Shown piece after piece: positions 1 to 8,133 of a stretch of 64,000 bases of DNA. The translations under genes were made by a program, and so were the position numbers. The notes beneath the pieces are model-generated. The model was not told the DNA's origin. It saw nothing but the letters and a program-made list of their open reading frames with translations, and made no database searches. The DNA is from Oleiphilaceae bacterium (GTDB lineage Bacteria; Pseudomonadota; Gammaproteobacteria; Pseudomonadales; Oleiphilaceae): the NCBI GenBank assembly GCA_022447365.1, contig JAKVBL010000005.1:1-64000 (forward strand). Reading direction: 5' to 3'. Every line of letters starts with the position of its first letter. Position 1 is the stretch's first letter.

Positions 1-490
1 CTTTATTGGTAAGTACTAGGTGTGGCGAGAGAACATCCTTCAAGTACTAATTTTGCTCTATGACAAGATTTAGACAAAAGCCGACCCAACTACCCCTCAT
101 GACCAATGCTCACTTCTAGAGAGGTGCAGACACATGGTAATGCAAAAGCCTCGAAACAGTTCCTGCGACCTAACAATAAAACCATCAAATAATGAGCTCA
201 AAAACTATATAAATTTACAGGTGTAATGGAATCACGAAGATTTAAGGTGATCGCTTCCTATGAAACCCGTGAGATAAGTCTGTCTTTTTACGGCTTCCTT
301 CTGATATTGTTTTATAAAACAATTACTTAAAAAATTGCCTCTGGATTTATACGGACCCGTGTAAACCCAAGTCTTCTTTTTGCGCAAAAAGAATCTTGAT
401 TTCTAATGATAGGGTGCTCTTTAAGTGATGGAATCAATTAAACAAAAATGGAATTTTGATGATCGTGAAGACGCTTTGTCCTCTGCGGTT
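1..490. other. Gene-poor stretch at left edge
   Basis: I see no convincing coding sequence here on either strand. The stretch is AT-rich. It contains an isolated ACCTAACAA motif near position 170 that resembles an attC outer repeat, but no matching partner at a normal attC distance. It may be non-coding cassette sequence or decayed mobile DNA joined to the cassette-like region that follows. Confidence 0.5.
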
Positions 491-522
491 TATACGGAAT
501 TCCGTATAGTAAGCTGTTAAGC
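491..522 (+). other. Truncated attC-like half site with perfect palindrome
   Basis: An 18-bp perfect palindrome at 491-508 (TATACGGAA and its complement) is followed by TAGTAAGCT and GTTAAGC. GTTAAGC fits the integron outer core consensus GTTRRRY. The string CCGTATAG..AGCT recurs at 1771-1784 beside another attC-like stem. No RYYYAAC partner lies at the expected distance upstream, so this looks like the right half of a damaged attC. It sits directly before the TPM-domain gene, where a cassette boundary would be expected. Confidence 0.4.
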
Positions 523-538
523 CTAAAGGGAATTTTGC

Positions 539-1258
539 ATGAATCGAAACTTACTTCTCGTTGTATACCTAATATTTTTGCCCTTTGCTTGCTTTGCTTC
601 TTACCCAGAAGCAAACAATGAATACGTTAATGATTATGCCGATATCATTGAATTTGAGGTTATAGAGAAACTTCGAGAAGAACTCGAAGATGTAGAGTAT
701 TACAGTGGCGTCGAGATAACCGTTTTAACTATTGAAAGTTATCGCTCATACAAAACAGGCGACTACTCATGGGAATCTTTTGCTACTGGCTTGTTCAATG
801 ATTGGGGGGTAGGTAATCGAGCTCAAAACAATGGTGTTTTGTTTTTGGTATCAACTGACGACCGAAAGATTAGAATAGAGCTTGGTGCGGGTTACCCCGA
901 TCATTATGACGAGATCATGAAGTCAATAATCGACAACGATATCGCACCGCTCTTAAAAGATGAATACTTTACCGACGGTATTGAACTTGGGGTAGAGAAA
1001 ATAGTGGACGCTACTACAGTTGAGGTTTCATTCTTCGATTGGTACAAGTGGTATATTCTCGGAGGTATTGGCGCTCTTATTTCTTTAATAATCGCACTTG
1101 TAATAGATAAAAAGAAAAATCCAGCGTTGTTTTGGGTTCTACTTGGTTTGGCAGGTTTCTTGATAATCTCAGTATTTAAAGGTTTGGCCAGTGGGAATCG
1201 CTCAGATGGTTTTGGTGGTGGCAGCTCAGATGGCGGAGGCGCTTCGGGTGATTTTTAA
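539..1258 (+). CDS. TPM-domain (YgcG-like) membrane protein
   Basis: A 239-residue protein with an N-terminal signal peptide (about residues 1-20), then a TPM/Repair_PSII domain (about 22-160: start YPEANNEYVNDYADII, core around NNGVLFLVSTDDRKIRIELGAGY). Two transmembrane helices follow near 172-190 and 197-213, and the tail is Gly/Ser-rich, ending GGGASGDF. This architecture is typical of YgcG-type proteins. Their role is poorly known; related TPM domains act in photosystem II repair or bind metal. It sits alone between attC-like sites, which suggests it travels as an integron gene cassette. Confidence 0.8.
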   Translation: MNRNLLLVVYLIFLPFACFASYPEANNEYVNDYADIIEFEVIEKLREELEDVEYYSGVEITVLTIESYRSYKTGDYSWESFATGLFNDWGVGNRAQNNGVLFLVSTDDRKIRIELGAGYPDHYDEIMKSIIDNDIAPLLKDEYFTDGIELGVEKIVDATTVEVSFFDWYKWYILGGIGALISLIIALVIDKKKNPALFWVLLGLAGFLIISVFKGLASGNRSDGFGGGSSDGGGASGDF

Positions 1259-1261
1259 AAG

Positions 1262-1336
1262 GCTTAACAAGGCCAGCCATATTCGCTGCGCTGGACTCGT
1301 CGCTATCGCTCCTCGCCCATGCTGGCGGCGTTAGGT
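1262..1336 (+). repeat. Integron attC-like recombination site
   Basis: Imperfect inverted repeat with attC layout. Left outer core GCTTAAC (1262-1268), three-base spacer, and inner GGCCAGC (1271-1277). A central arm follows, then inner GCTGGC (1321-1326) and right outer core GTTAGGT (1330-1336). The two arms pair with a central mismatch block, as attC sites do. At 75 nt it is of normal length. The site begins three bases after the TPM gene's stop, and the next gene starts 12 bases after it, as in cassette arrays. Confidence 0.7.
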
Positions 1337-1348
1337 GGAATAGTAACG

Positions 1349-1708
1349 ATGCACAGTAAAGCTATATATATGTTCTTAATACCAATAATATTATTTTTGG
1401 TATTAAGTTACTTTTGGTTCGATTCGGCTAGAAATTATGTTCATGGCTCTGTTGCTAATGAGTTAATTGAGGTAAAACTCTCTGAGTTAAAATTAATCGA
1501 TAAAGCTATAGAGCAGCTTGAATCTGGAGAAACTGAAGCAGCGTTGAAATCAATTTACTTTCTACGAGAATTTCACAAAGAAGATTTATCTAACATCCAA
1601 AAAAACTTAGAGCCAGAAAAATCATGGGTAGATATTTTTACTTTATCACCAGAAACCATGGAAAATCTCAGGCAGTTTTTTAAATCTGAGAGAGAGACAG
1701 GCCAATGA
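1349..1708 (+). CDS. Small single-pass membrane protein, cassette-borne
   Basis: A 119-residue protein of unknown function. A single N-terminal transmembrane helix (about residues 6-22, rich in I/L/F) is followed by a soluble charged helical region. I chose the ATG at 1349 (MHSKAIYMFLIP), 12 bases after the attC core GTTAGGT, rather than the upstream ATG at 1319, which lies inside the attC site. No family recognised. A degenerate attC-like motif begins 14 bases after the stop, so it is probably a cassette gene. Confidence 0.6.
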   Translation: MHSKAIYMFLIPIILFLVLSYFWFDSARNYVHGSVANELIEVKLSELKLIDKAIEQLESGETEAALKSIYFLREFHKEDLSNIQKNLEPEKSWVDIFTLSPETMENLRQFFKSERETGQ

Positions 1709-1721
1709 TGGAGCAACTTCC

Positions 1722-1787
1722 ACCTAACCAGCGCCAGTACACGGACAAATTTTCGCGGGCTCAAATTTCCCCGTATAGCGAGCTCTA
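1722..1787 (+). repeat. Degenerate attC-like site
   Basis: ACCTAAC at 1722-1728 fits the left outer core RYYYAAC. It is followed by an imperfect stem: ACGGACAAATTT (1741-1752) pairs with AAATTTCCCCGT (1763-1774). The right end CCGTATAGCGAGCTC resembles the motif at 502-515, but the right core GTTRRRY is missing (CTCTAATACG instead). Read as a cassette boundary that has lost its 3' core. Confidence 0.4.
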
Positions 1788-2173
1788 ATACGTACTAAGA
1801 ATGAAAAGCGGACATTGGTTTTCCATTCTCAAATTAGACATTAGCGGAACTCTTGTATTCGCAGAACACTATGCAAACTTTCAATAGTTAGCAGCCATTC
1901 GCTCAAGTACAGAATTAAGCAAAGCATTAGTAATTTCGATCAAATCAGTCGAGATATATAGTCCTGTTGCGTCTAGCTCAGAGTTGATTATTTGATAGAT
2001 TGAGAATAATTAAGTTAGATATATAGGGTCGATACGCGTTTAATCTTTGGAATACCTTATAAACAATATACTTTTGAAGCTATCTGTCGCGTTGATTATT
2101 AGATAGTTTTTACGTCATAAATAAAAAATAGTTAGACATACCAAGTGCGTAGGATTAACTGTTAGGTGTAAGT
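1788..2173. other. Non-coding stretch with short repeats
   Basis: No gene seen. A 19-nt string beginning CTAAGAATGAAAAGC (1795-1813) recurs with one mismatch at 2601-2619. The stretch ends with GTTAGGT (2161-2167), matching the right attC core, seven bases before the next ATG. No left core lies at a normal distance upstream of it. Confidence 0.45.
1795..1813 (+). repeat. 19-nt direct repeat, copy 1
   Basis: CTAAGAATGAAAAGCGGAC here and CTAAGAATGAGAAGCGGAC at 2601-2619 match at 18 of 19 positions, 806 bases apart, each downstream of a small cassette-like gene. It may be part of a shared cassette end or a dispersed intergenic repeat. Confidence 0.6.
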
Positions 2174-2533
2174 ATGAATTGGAAAGCTGTGACAGTAAGC
2201 AGTATTTATTTTTTGTGTTTGCTAGTCTTTACTATTCCAGTAATCGAAAGCCTCATGGTAAGCAATATAATCGTTGCTACAGCTATTGTTTTCTTCGTTT
2301 GGGTTTCACCTGGCTATCTAGTTGCACATCTTTCCAAAAAGTCAGGGGTTCTAAATGCAGTGGTGGCAGGTTTAATTGTCACACTATTAGGCCTTACTTT
2401 ATCCGCTGTACTTAATGTAGAAAGTGAGCTGATTTCAATAATATCTAACCTTCTAATGTTAACAATATTTTGGTTTGGTCTTGGTGCGGTAATTTGGCAT
2501 ATACAATTATGGTTTAAGCAGCGGCGCACCTAA
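2174..2533 (+). CDS. Small multi-pass membrane protein, unknown
   Basis: A 119-residue, very hydrophobic protein with about four transmembrane helices (roughly residues 7-25, 30-52, 62-82, 90-110) and a short basic tail (KQRRT). The start ATG follows GTTAGGT, an attC right-core match, by six bases, the usual spacing for cassette genes, with no strong ribosome-binding site. No recognised family. Small membrane proteins are common among integron cassettes. Confidence 0.6.
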   Translation: MNWKAVTVSSIYFLCLLVFTIPVIESLMVSNIIVATAIVFFVWVSPGYLVAHLSKKSGVLNAVVAGLIVTLLGLTLSAVLNVESELISIISNLLMLTIFWFGLGAVIWHIQLWFKQRRT

Positions 2534-2600
2534 TGAAATGCAGCAATCGCTTCTTTCGATCAATGAGAAGATTACTCAGTTGCGCTCGGCGTGATGAGTG

Positions 2601-2619
2601 CTAAGAATGAGAAGCGGAC
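2601..2619 (+). repeat. 19-nt direct repeat, copy 2, and inverted arm
   Basis: Second copy of the repeat at 1795-1813. In addition, AGAAGCGGACGT (2610-2621) occurs inverted as ACGTCCGCTTCT at 3020-3031, so the small membrane gene at 2675-2980 is flanked by perfect 12-bp inverted repeats. Confidence 0.6.
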
Positions 2620-2674
2620 GTAACAGATCTTTTATGTGTGCTCTCCACGATTTGAACATGCAGTCAGGGTTTTT

Positions 2675-2980
2675 ATGAGTAACGCCAGACCAATCAAGGT
2701 TTTGATTAATGTTTTAAATTTTGCTGCATTCTTTTTCGTCTATGTGATGATCAAAAACGTATTAGAGGTAAAGCTTGGCTTTGTTAGAGGTGCAGCTGCC
2801 GCTCAGTGGGAGTTTGTCTTAGTTTTGTTGCCCATACCATTTATATTGGGCCTTATTACAGTGGCTTTAAGCGTCGCTAATAGGTCTAGATTATCTAGAT
2901 TTTATTTAGCCACTTCTTTCCTAATGATGGCATCACCAATCCTTTGTTGGTGTGTGGCACGGTATATCCCATATCAATAA
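2675..2980 (+). CDS. Small membrane protein, unknown, flanked by inverted repeats
   Basis: A 101-residue protein with about three transmembrane helices (near residues 9-27, 44-64, 75-95) and a short tail ending RYIPYQ. I prefer the ATG at 2675 (MSNARPIK), preceded by CAGGG, over the upstream ATG at 2636. No family recognised. Perfect 12-bp inverted repeats (2610-2621 and 3020-3031) bracket it, which suggests a mobile or cassette-derived unit. Confidence 0.5.
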   Translation: MSNARPIKVLINVLNFAAFFFVYVMIKNVLEVKLGFVRGAAAAQWEFVLVLLPIPFILGLITVALSVANRSRLSRFYLATSFLMMASPILCWCVARYIPYQ

Positions 2981-3136
2981 GACTATCGAACGTCAAATGA
3001 GAATATTGGTGATCACAACGTCCGCTTCTTTGTAGAAGTTCGCATTAATTTCTAGTCGATGAGCGACAACCAAACATCCGCTTATGTCTAGAAGTGGAAG
3101 GAGCTAAGCTTCTGATAAGCGTTCGCCTACCGTGTG

Positions 3137-4861
3137 TCACGTACACTTATTGACAGAACTCCAAGGAGGCGCGTTCGCGCCTCTGATGTAAAAAGAACTC
3201 CGTTCTTTTGAAATAAAGTTATCGGGATTACGCTTACGCTTTTGCATGTGCCAATCGTGAATACGAGTAACTATTTTTCCGGCACTTCCTATTAAACCTT
3301 TTAGCTTTTCTGCTGTTTCGCTGTAACGGTTGGGCTCAGACTTTTTAACCATCATTGCGCGTAAGGGTTGATCTACACGCTTCGTACTAACGCCACCCAT
3401 GAGCTCAACGAACTTAGCAAAATCTCCTTTGTCTGCTGCGGTTTCTAGCGCAGCGATTAATGTAGGACGGACTCCTTCAATGTTGCGTAACCGTCTAAGT
3501 TCTCTGTAAACCGTCACGCTAGGGCTGCCAATGAACTGGAACTGTCTAATTCCCCAAATAGAGGCCCACGCTCTTACTCTGAGTGATTTTTCAACGGCGC
3601 ACTTTCCGTCTTCTTCGTTAATTTGGTAGCCGTCTACATTCTTCGCTATGTACTTTGCAACATAACCAGTTGCTGTGCCTTTGCTGCTATCGATCGGAAC
3701 AATGTCTGTTCTATGTTCGTTAGCACCACTCTCGTTTTCGTCCTCTTTGTGAGCATAGAGCTTAAATATCTCAAGCGCCTCTTGTGCTTGTTCGGATCTA
3801 AAGAAAAGGAGTTGATGCCAGTGTGGCGTTCCATCGTGGTGTGGTTCGGCTACTCGTATACCATAGGGCTTGATGCCTTTGTTTGACCATGCAGTTCTGA
3901 TCAATTTCCAGATATCGTTAAGGTAGGCTTGGCCATCGGCAGGGGAGAGCTCGTTATGCTTTGCGTTCCTTTTTCCACTCTTATGAGAGCAATGAAATTT
4001 TGAAGGGCACGTTAGGGTTAGCATGAAGCCTTTGTCGCTTGTTGAGTTGGCTATTTTTTCCAACCCTGATATGCGAGTCATTAGCTCATTGCGACGATTG
4101 AGAGGGTTGCTAACGGATTTCTCGTGCACTTCGATGAGGGGAATTGCTTCTTCATCCTCATTTATAACTTCCATTTTTTCGAGTACTTTCCGATTAGAGG
4201 CTTGCTGGTTTAGATAACGCTTGAAATTAAAGTCGCTGATATAGAGACCGTTGCTAGCATTAGTTAGGCCGAGGTCGCGATAAATGGTTTCAGATTTTTT
4301 AAAGCAAACTTGTTTTAGTTGTCGCTTCCACCAGTTATGACAAAACGTACGCTCTAAGGCTGGTTGAATTTTATCGCGATCATATATGTCTTTTTTGTCC
4401 AGAGGGAATTCAATGCCAGTATGGGTTATTAGGTTAACGGTTCGACTAATGCTTGCTCTAACATTTAATCGGTAGGCTATATCATAAAACTCACGTTCGA
4501 CTTTTGACGCCATCGCTTTTGCATAAAGATCGATTTCATCAAGATAACAATCGGCTTTTAAAACTCGTTTTAGTCCAAATAGTACAGAAGCCTCTTCTAT
4601 GGTGGCTCCAATTCGCAACTCTGTAAGGATTTTTTCAAGCCAGATAATAGCTCGATGAAAATTGCTGTTGTCGCAGATGCGAAGATATCTTTGTTTTACC
4701 GCTTTCTGAATGAAGGGGTGCTTTTCTTCTACTTCTCTGAGTAATTCTCTACCGTAACGATCCGAAACGGCAAAAGCTCGTCCTTCTTCCTTTAGATAGC
4801 GGATAGTTTGAGGGTGACGATCATCATACAGTGCAGGTGAAAGTTTTAATGATGCGCTCAA
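3137..4861 (-). CDS. Rolling-circle replication initiator (P2 gpA-like HUH endonuclease)
   Basis: A 574-residue protein of the phage replication gene A family. These proteins nick the element's origin and start rolling-circle replication through a tyrosine-DNA link. Visible signature: MLTLTCPS strand near residue 281, HUH metal motif GTPHWHQLLFF near 341-351, and the two-tyrosine motif YVAKYIAKN near 400, typical of gpA proteins. It starts with TTG and overlaps the stop of the upstream gene in a TTGA arrangement, implying translational coupling. Last gene of the leftward element operon. No capsid, portal or terminase gene is nearby, so the host unit is a satellite, plasmid-like or integrative element rather than a full phage, at least in view. 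Confidence 0.85.
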   Translation of the reverse strand: MSASLKLSPALYDDRHPQTIRYLKEEGRAFAVSDRYGRELLREVEEKHPFIQKAVKQRYLRICDNSNFHRAIIWLEKILTELRIGATIEEASVLFGLKRVLKADCYLDEIDLYAKAMASKVEREFYDIAYRLNVRASISRTVNLITHTGIEFPLDKKDIYDRDKIQPALERTFCHNWWKRQLKQVCFKKSETIYRDLGLTNASNGLYISDFNFKRYLNQQASNRKVLEKMEVINEDEEAIPLIEVHEKSVSNPLNRRNELMTRISGLEKIANSTSDKGFMLTLTCPSKFHCSHKSGKRNAKHNELSPADGQAYLNDIWKLIRTAWSNKGIKPYGIRVAEPHHDGTPHWHQLLFFRSEQAQEALEIFKLYAHKEDENESGANEHRTDIVPIDSSKGTATGYVAKYIAKNVDGYQINEEDGKCAVEKSLRVRAWASIWGIRQFQFIGSPSVTVYRELRRLRNIEGVRPTLIAALETAADKGDFAKFVELMGGVSTKRVDQPLRAMMVKKSEPNRYSETAEKLKGLIGSAGKIVTRIHDWHMQKRKRNPDNFISKERSSFYIRGANAPPWSSVNKCT

Positions 4862-5187
4862 GAAGCAATTCCAGTATTAGAAATGGCTAAATAGATTTGA
4901 GCTCCCAAGCGAATGATTTCAATTAATAGTGCAGTGTATAGAATTACGTATACGCATCGATCTGAGCGAAACACTCTATAAACGACTGCTTTTTTTGATG
5001 CTCGACCTCGCCTGAATTTTCGGTTCTCTGCTATGTAAGGTTCGGTTCCGTCACAGTTGTCTTTTGGGTTGTTGTTTCGGTTCTTAAATCTAACGATTTC
5101 GGTTCTTGAACCTATAAGTTGGGGAATGCCCGTTAACTGAGCTTTGTCTTCATGAACCTCATCAACGTTACGAGTCTTACGTTTCAT
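4858..5187 (-). CDS. Small basic protein with C-terminal membrane helix
   Basis: A 109-residue protein of unknown function. The first 70 residues are highly charged and basic (MKRKTRNVDEVHED, later RKFRRGRASKKA). A hydrophobic segment follows near residues 75-95, so the tail is probably membrane-anchored. A strong Shine-Dalgarno sequence GGAGGT lies 6 bases before the ATG. It is coupled to the replication initiator by a 4-nt overlap and follows the AlpA-like gene by 13 bases. The position suggests a replication or maintenance accessory of the element. Confidence 0.6.
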   Translation of the reverse strand: MKRKTRNVDEVHEDKAQLTGIPQLIGSRTEIVRFKNRNNNPKDNCDGTEPYIAENRKFRRGRASKKAVVYRVFRSDRCVYVILYTALLIEIIRLGAQIYLAISNTGIAS

Positions 5188-5200
5188 GGTATTACCTCCG

Positions 5201-5392
5201 TTATCTCTGAGATGTTGAGGTTCGAACTTGTTGATTTAGAAATTCGTTAAGGTCAGACATTCTGTAACGAACAGCTCGGCTTCCGATTTTAATAAACGGG
5301 ATTCGAGCGCCTGCCCAGCGATCTCTTTCTAAAAACGCCTTGCTGACTGTTAAGTGTTTTGCTGCTTCTGCTGTAGTTAGTAGTTGTTCCAT
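5201..5392 (-). CDS. AlpA/excisionase-type helix-turn-helix protein
   Basis: A 63-residue single-domain DNA-binding protein of the AlpA / MerR-like excisionase family. The pattern LLTTAEAAKHLTVSKAFLERDR forms the helix-turn-helix in halves around residues 4-25, followed by the wing IPFIKIGSRAVRYRMSDLNEFL. In P4-like elements AlpA activates integrase expression and promotes excision. I chose the second ATG (MEQLL), which has GAGAG seven bases upstream, over the ATG at 5404. First gene of the AlpA-small protein-replicase operon. Confidence 0.75.
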   Translation of the reverse strand: MEQLLTTAEAAKHLTVSKAFLERDRWAGARIPFIKIGSRAVRYRMSDLNEFLNQQVRTSTSQR

Positions 5393-5586
5393 ATTTGCTC
5401 TCAAGTTGTGATTAACGTGGGAGCACTATGAGCGAGTTTGGAGGGGTAAAAAATTAGTTTGGATGGTGAAAAATATATTGTTTCGCGTCGGCCACATATT
5501 TTTCAGAGTTGTTTGATAAGCTGCTTTTTGGATTGAAGGGTGCTAGTACAGTGCGACGTATATATTGATGCGTCATCCGAAATAAT

Positions 5587-5608
5587 GGCGGCTAGTATGA
5601 TTGCCGCC
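5587..5608 (-). terminator. Hairpin downstream of the lipoprotein gene
   Basis: GGCGGC (5587-5592) pairs with GCCGCC (5603-5608) across a 10-nt loop, just past the lipoprotein stop on the minus strand. The following ATTATTTC is only weakly U-rich. It may end the integrase-lipoprotein transcript before the AlpA operon. The rest of 5393-5616 has no gene and probably holds the AlpA promoter. Confidence 0.4.
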
Positions 5609-5616
5609 TATGACGA

Positions 5617-6213
5617 TTAGTTTGAGGCTGTAGTATATTTTTGATCGAGTATTTGGTCTTTTGAAATGTCCGATAAAAATCTAGTAGCAAAAGACTTTGC
5701 GGCTTGCTCTGAACTTGTTTTCCGCCCAGGAGTAAATAACGAGTACCAGTAGCTTCCCTCTATTTTGTAATCATAGCTTTTGATTAGTTGATCATTGACT
5801 AGTACGTGGAACTTAGCTTCATGCGTGATGTTATATTTGAAAGGTAGCAAGTATAAAGTAAGTGCTTGTACTACTATTTTGGAGTATTGAGTTGCTTCGT
5901 TACCCTTTTCAATAGTGTTGTTAAGTTCTACAAAAATGTGTGTATCGGCTTTATTTATTAATGGATTAAGGATTACCTCAGAGAAATATCCAGAGTCTTG
6001 AATTGTTTGCCATAGTGCTGAAATGTGGCTTCTTTGATGTTGAGTACATACTCCGTTTTCGCATCTTTCATATTTTACTGGCAGCCCTTTGTTAACTTGT
6101 AGGGTAGCAAGTCCGAAATTTTTTGTAGGAGCGTCAAATTTATAGGTTTGGTAGCTTTGTTTAGAAGCACAACCAACTAGTAATAGAATGGTAAGAAGCG
6201 ATAGTAATCTCAT
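5617..6213 (-). CDS. Predicted lipoprotein, unknown, within integrative element
   Basis: A 198-residue protein with a lipoprotein signal (MRLLSLLTILLLVGCASK, lipobox LVGC), so it is probably membrane-anchored in the periplasm. The body has a paired-cysteine segment (YERCENGVCTQH, near 50-60) and is predicted to be mainly beta-structured. No family recognised. It lies 18 bases after the next upstream gene and seems cotranscribed with it and the integrase. A lipoprotein is an unusual cargo for such a compact element; surface exclusion or lysogenic conversion are possible, unproven roles. Confidence 0.6.
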   Translation of the reverse strand: MRLLSLLTILLLVGCASKQSYQTYKFDAPTKNFGLATLQVNKGLPVKYERCENGVCTQHQRSHISALWQTIQDSGYFSEVILNPLINKADTHIFVELNNTIEKGNEATQYSKIVVQALTLYLLPFKYNITHEAKFHVLVNDQLIKSYDYKIEGSYWYSLFTPGRKTSSEQAAKSFATRFLSDISKDQILDQKYTTASN

Positions 6214-6231
6214 GTTTTTCTCTTTTTTTGT

Positions 6232-6933
6232 TTATTGTTTTTTGGGGCGACCAACACGTTGATCTGAAGGTCTAGGGTCTAAGTCCTTAATCCACTTTCG
6301 AATGGTGTCTGGCTTGTATAGTTTTCCGCTACCTTCTATTTGTACTTCTTTAGATTTAATTACTTCGGCGACAGTAGCATTTGGGTGGTTAGACCAATAT
6401 TCCTTTGCGGCTAATCTAACTTCTTCTTTATCCTTCGTTAATCGATCTTTGGTTTTTTCTTCCTCAAACCAAAACTTTGGTAAAGATACTTGCATATAAA
6501 AGCAATACTGCCTTATCGACTCCCGAGTAACCCAAACGGTATCAAGAATATTTGGCTCAATAAGTCTTTTGCGAACAACATCATTTAATTTTTCACATGC
6601 TGCACAGTGTTTTTGGGTTTTTCTATCCATGAAGTCCAAGTACTCTTCATAGTCATCTTGAGTGTACTTCCCATGTTCATCTTCTGAGTAATCTTCTTGA
6701 GATTCATGGCTAGCCACAATATCCTCAAGCGATTTGATGTCTGATTGGTTTTGGAATTCAACACCAGATGGTGAGCACAGGCGTAGCTCTGATCTAATGG
6801 CTGCTAGAGCAAGGTTTCTGGCTAGGTCTTTTACTTCAAGAGTCTGCTGCTGTGGGTCTCTGACATCAGGGTCTTTATCGAACCATCTGTGTGAAACTTC
6901 CCATAGACTCAATACATCTACTTCTAACTTCAT
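6232..6933 (-). CDS. Acidic protein of unknown function in integrative element
   Basis: A 233-residue soluble protein. The middle is strongly acidic (around SQEDYSEDEHGKYTQDDYEEY, residues 75-95) and holds a CAAC motif (HCAACEKLN, near 109-117). The C-terminus (about 170-233) resembles a helix-turn-helix: AAKEYWSNHPNATVAEVIKS followed by DTIRKWIKDLDPRP, ending in basic GRPKKQ. DNA binding is therefore plausible. It starts 6 bases after the integrase stop, so the two are cotranscribed. I recognise no named family. Confidence 0.55.
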   Translation of the reverse strand: MKLEVDVLSLWEVSHRWFDKDPDVRDPQQQTLEVKDLARNLALAAIRSELRLCSPSGVEFQNQSDIKSLEDIVASHESQEDYSEDEHGKYTQDDYEEYLDFMDRKTQKHCAACEKLNDVVRKRLIEPNILDTVWVTRESIRQYCFYMQVSLPKFWFEEEKTKDRLTKDKEEVRLAAKEYWSNHPNATVAEVIKSKEVQIEGSGKLYKPDTIRKWIKDLDPRPSDQRVGRPKKQ

Positions 6934-6939
6934 ACCTAT

Positions 6940-8133
6940 TTAGTCTTCGCTTTTGTAATAACTTATTATTTGATTATTTATCCGTTCCATCGGTTCGCGG
7001 AGTCTGTCGATATCAGAGATGATATAGCCCGCCGTTACATCGTTGGGGTCTTTATGGTTTAGCAAGCGTTTTAGCGCGTAAGCCGAAATGTCTAGGCTTT
7101 CAGCAATCGTGATAAATGTTCTGCGTAGGTCGTGAATCGTAAAAGTGATTCCGCTTAATTCGCAGACTCGATCTACTGCTGTTCTAGGCTCCTTAAGATG
7201 TGAATCATTCAAGGGGCTAGGGAATACCCATTCATTGCGCTGACTTGCTTTAAGTATTTTTAGAATATCATAAATGGCTTCGGTAATCGGTAGCGTATGA
7301 GGGCGATTGTTCTTTGTATCAGGGATGGTAAAACATAGTCCTTTAATATCGATATCTTGCCATCTTAGTTGTGCAGCTTCAGATCGGCGCAACCCAGTTA
7401 GTAGAACGAAGTGTAAATAAGCACGAGTAACAGGTTGGTTCAGTTGTAAGGTGGCCTCGTACCAATCGCTGAGTTCGTGAGGTCTAATGATTGATTGTCT
7501 ACGTTTGGTTTGATACCAAGCACGATTATGACTTAATCGTTCTACTGGATTTATTTGAATGATTGGATGGCCGTTGCTGTCTTCATACTTATTGATCGCA
7601 TGATTGAATATCGCACGGAGAACACGCATAGCTCCATTGGCGTTTGCTTCACCTTTTGCTCCTAACTCAGAGTGGCGCTTTTCAATCATGTTTTTGGTGA
7701 TGCTAACCAAGGGTTTGTTCTTCCAGTCACCAAATGATGTGTTGAGCTGGCGGCTATATTCTTTCTCTGTTGAAGCTTTTAGATCTTTACGCGCACTAAT
7801 GTAATCATCGAAGGCTTCTTCAAGTGTTATGTTTTTTGCGATTTTATCGTTTCGTTCTGCGATTGGGTTTCGGCCAAATGCAACTTCGCCTAAGAAGTTC
7901 AGGGCTAACTTTCTGGCTTGTTCGGCGGTAACTTGTCCGTACTTTCCAAGTGTTTTCCGTTTGACCTTGCCATCTATTCGTTTTTCGACAATGAACGATT
8001 TTGAGCCTCCGCTAGTCACTCGAAGAGCGAAACCTTTTAACGCTTCATCTCGATAGAAAACTTGGGTTTGTTTTCCATTTTTATCCAATGGAGGGAGCTC
8101 TATTTTATCAACGAAACTCTTGGTGATTTTCAT
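6940..8133 (-). CDS. Tyrosine site-specific integrase (P4/DUF4102 type)
   Basis: A 397-residue phage/island integrase that recombines the element into its tRNA target. An N-terminal DUF4102-type arm-binding domain (residues 1-90, e.g. LKGFALRVTSGGSKSF) is followed by a SAM-like core-binding domain (about 100-200) and the catalytic domain. Catalytic residues visible: Arg in TGLRRSEA (about 248), HDLRR (about 334), LNHKD and the nucleophile Tyr in AGYI (about 368). The set is complete, so it should be active. The gene starts about 200 bases from the tRNA-Leu fragment that marks the element end. Confidence 0.93.
   Translation of the reverse strand: MKITKSFVDKIELPPLDKNGKQTQVFYRDEALKGFALRVTSGGSKSFIVEKRIDGKVKRKTLGKYGQVTAEQARKLALNFLGEVAFGRNPIAERNDKIAKNITLEEAFDDYISARKDLKASTEKEYSRQLNTSFGDWKNKPLVSITKNMIEKRHSELGAKGEANANGAMRVLRAIFNHAINKYEDSNGHPIIQINPVERLSHNRAWYQTKRRQSIIRPHELSDWYEATLQLNQPVTRAYLHFVLLTGLRRSEAAQLRWQDIDIKGLCFTIPDTKNNRPHTLPITEAIYDILKILKASQRNEWVFPSPLNDSHLKEPRTAVDRVCELSGITFTIHDLRRTFITIAESLDISAYALKRLLNHKDPNDVTAGYIISDIDRLREPMERINNQIISYYKSED

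Noticed and set aside
1319..1348. N-terminal extension of the cassette gene from ATG 1319
   Set aside because: It lies within the attC site, so the ATG at 1349 is preferred.
3137..5392. Complete prophage
   Set aside because: Only replication, regulation and integration functions are present in the window; no capsid, portal, terminase or lysis genes.
6940..8133. Integron integrase (IntI) for the attC-like sites
   Set aside because: The protein has a DUF4102-type N-terminus and tRNA-linked context of island integrases, and no IntI-specific patch is seen.
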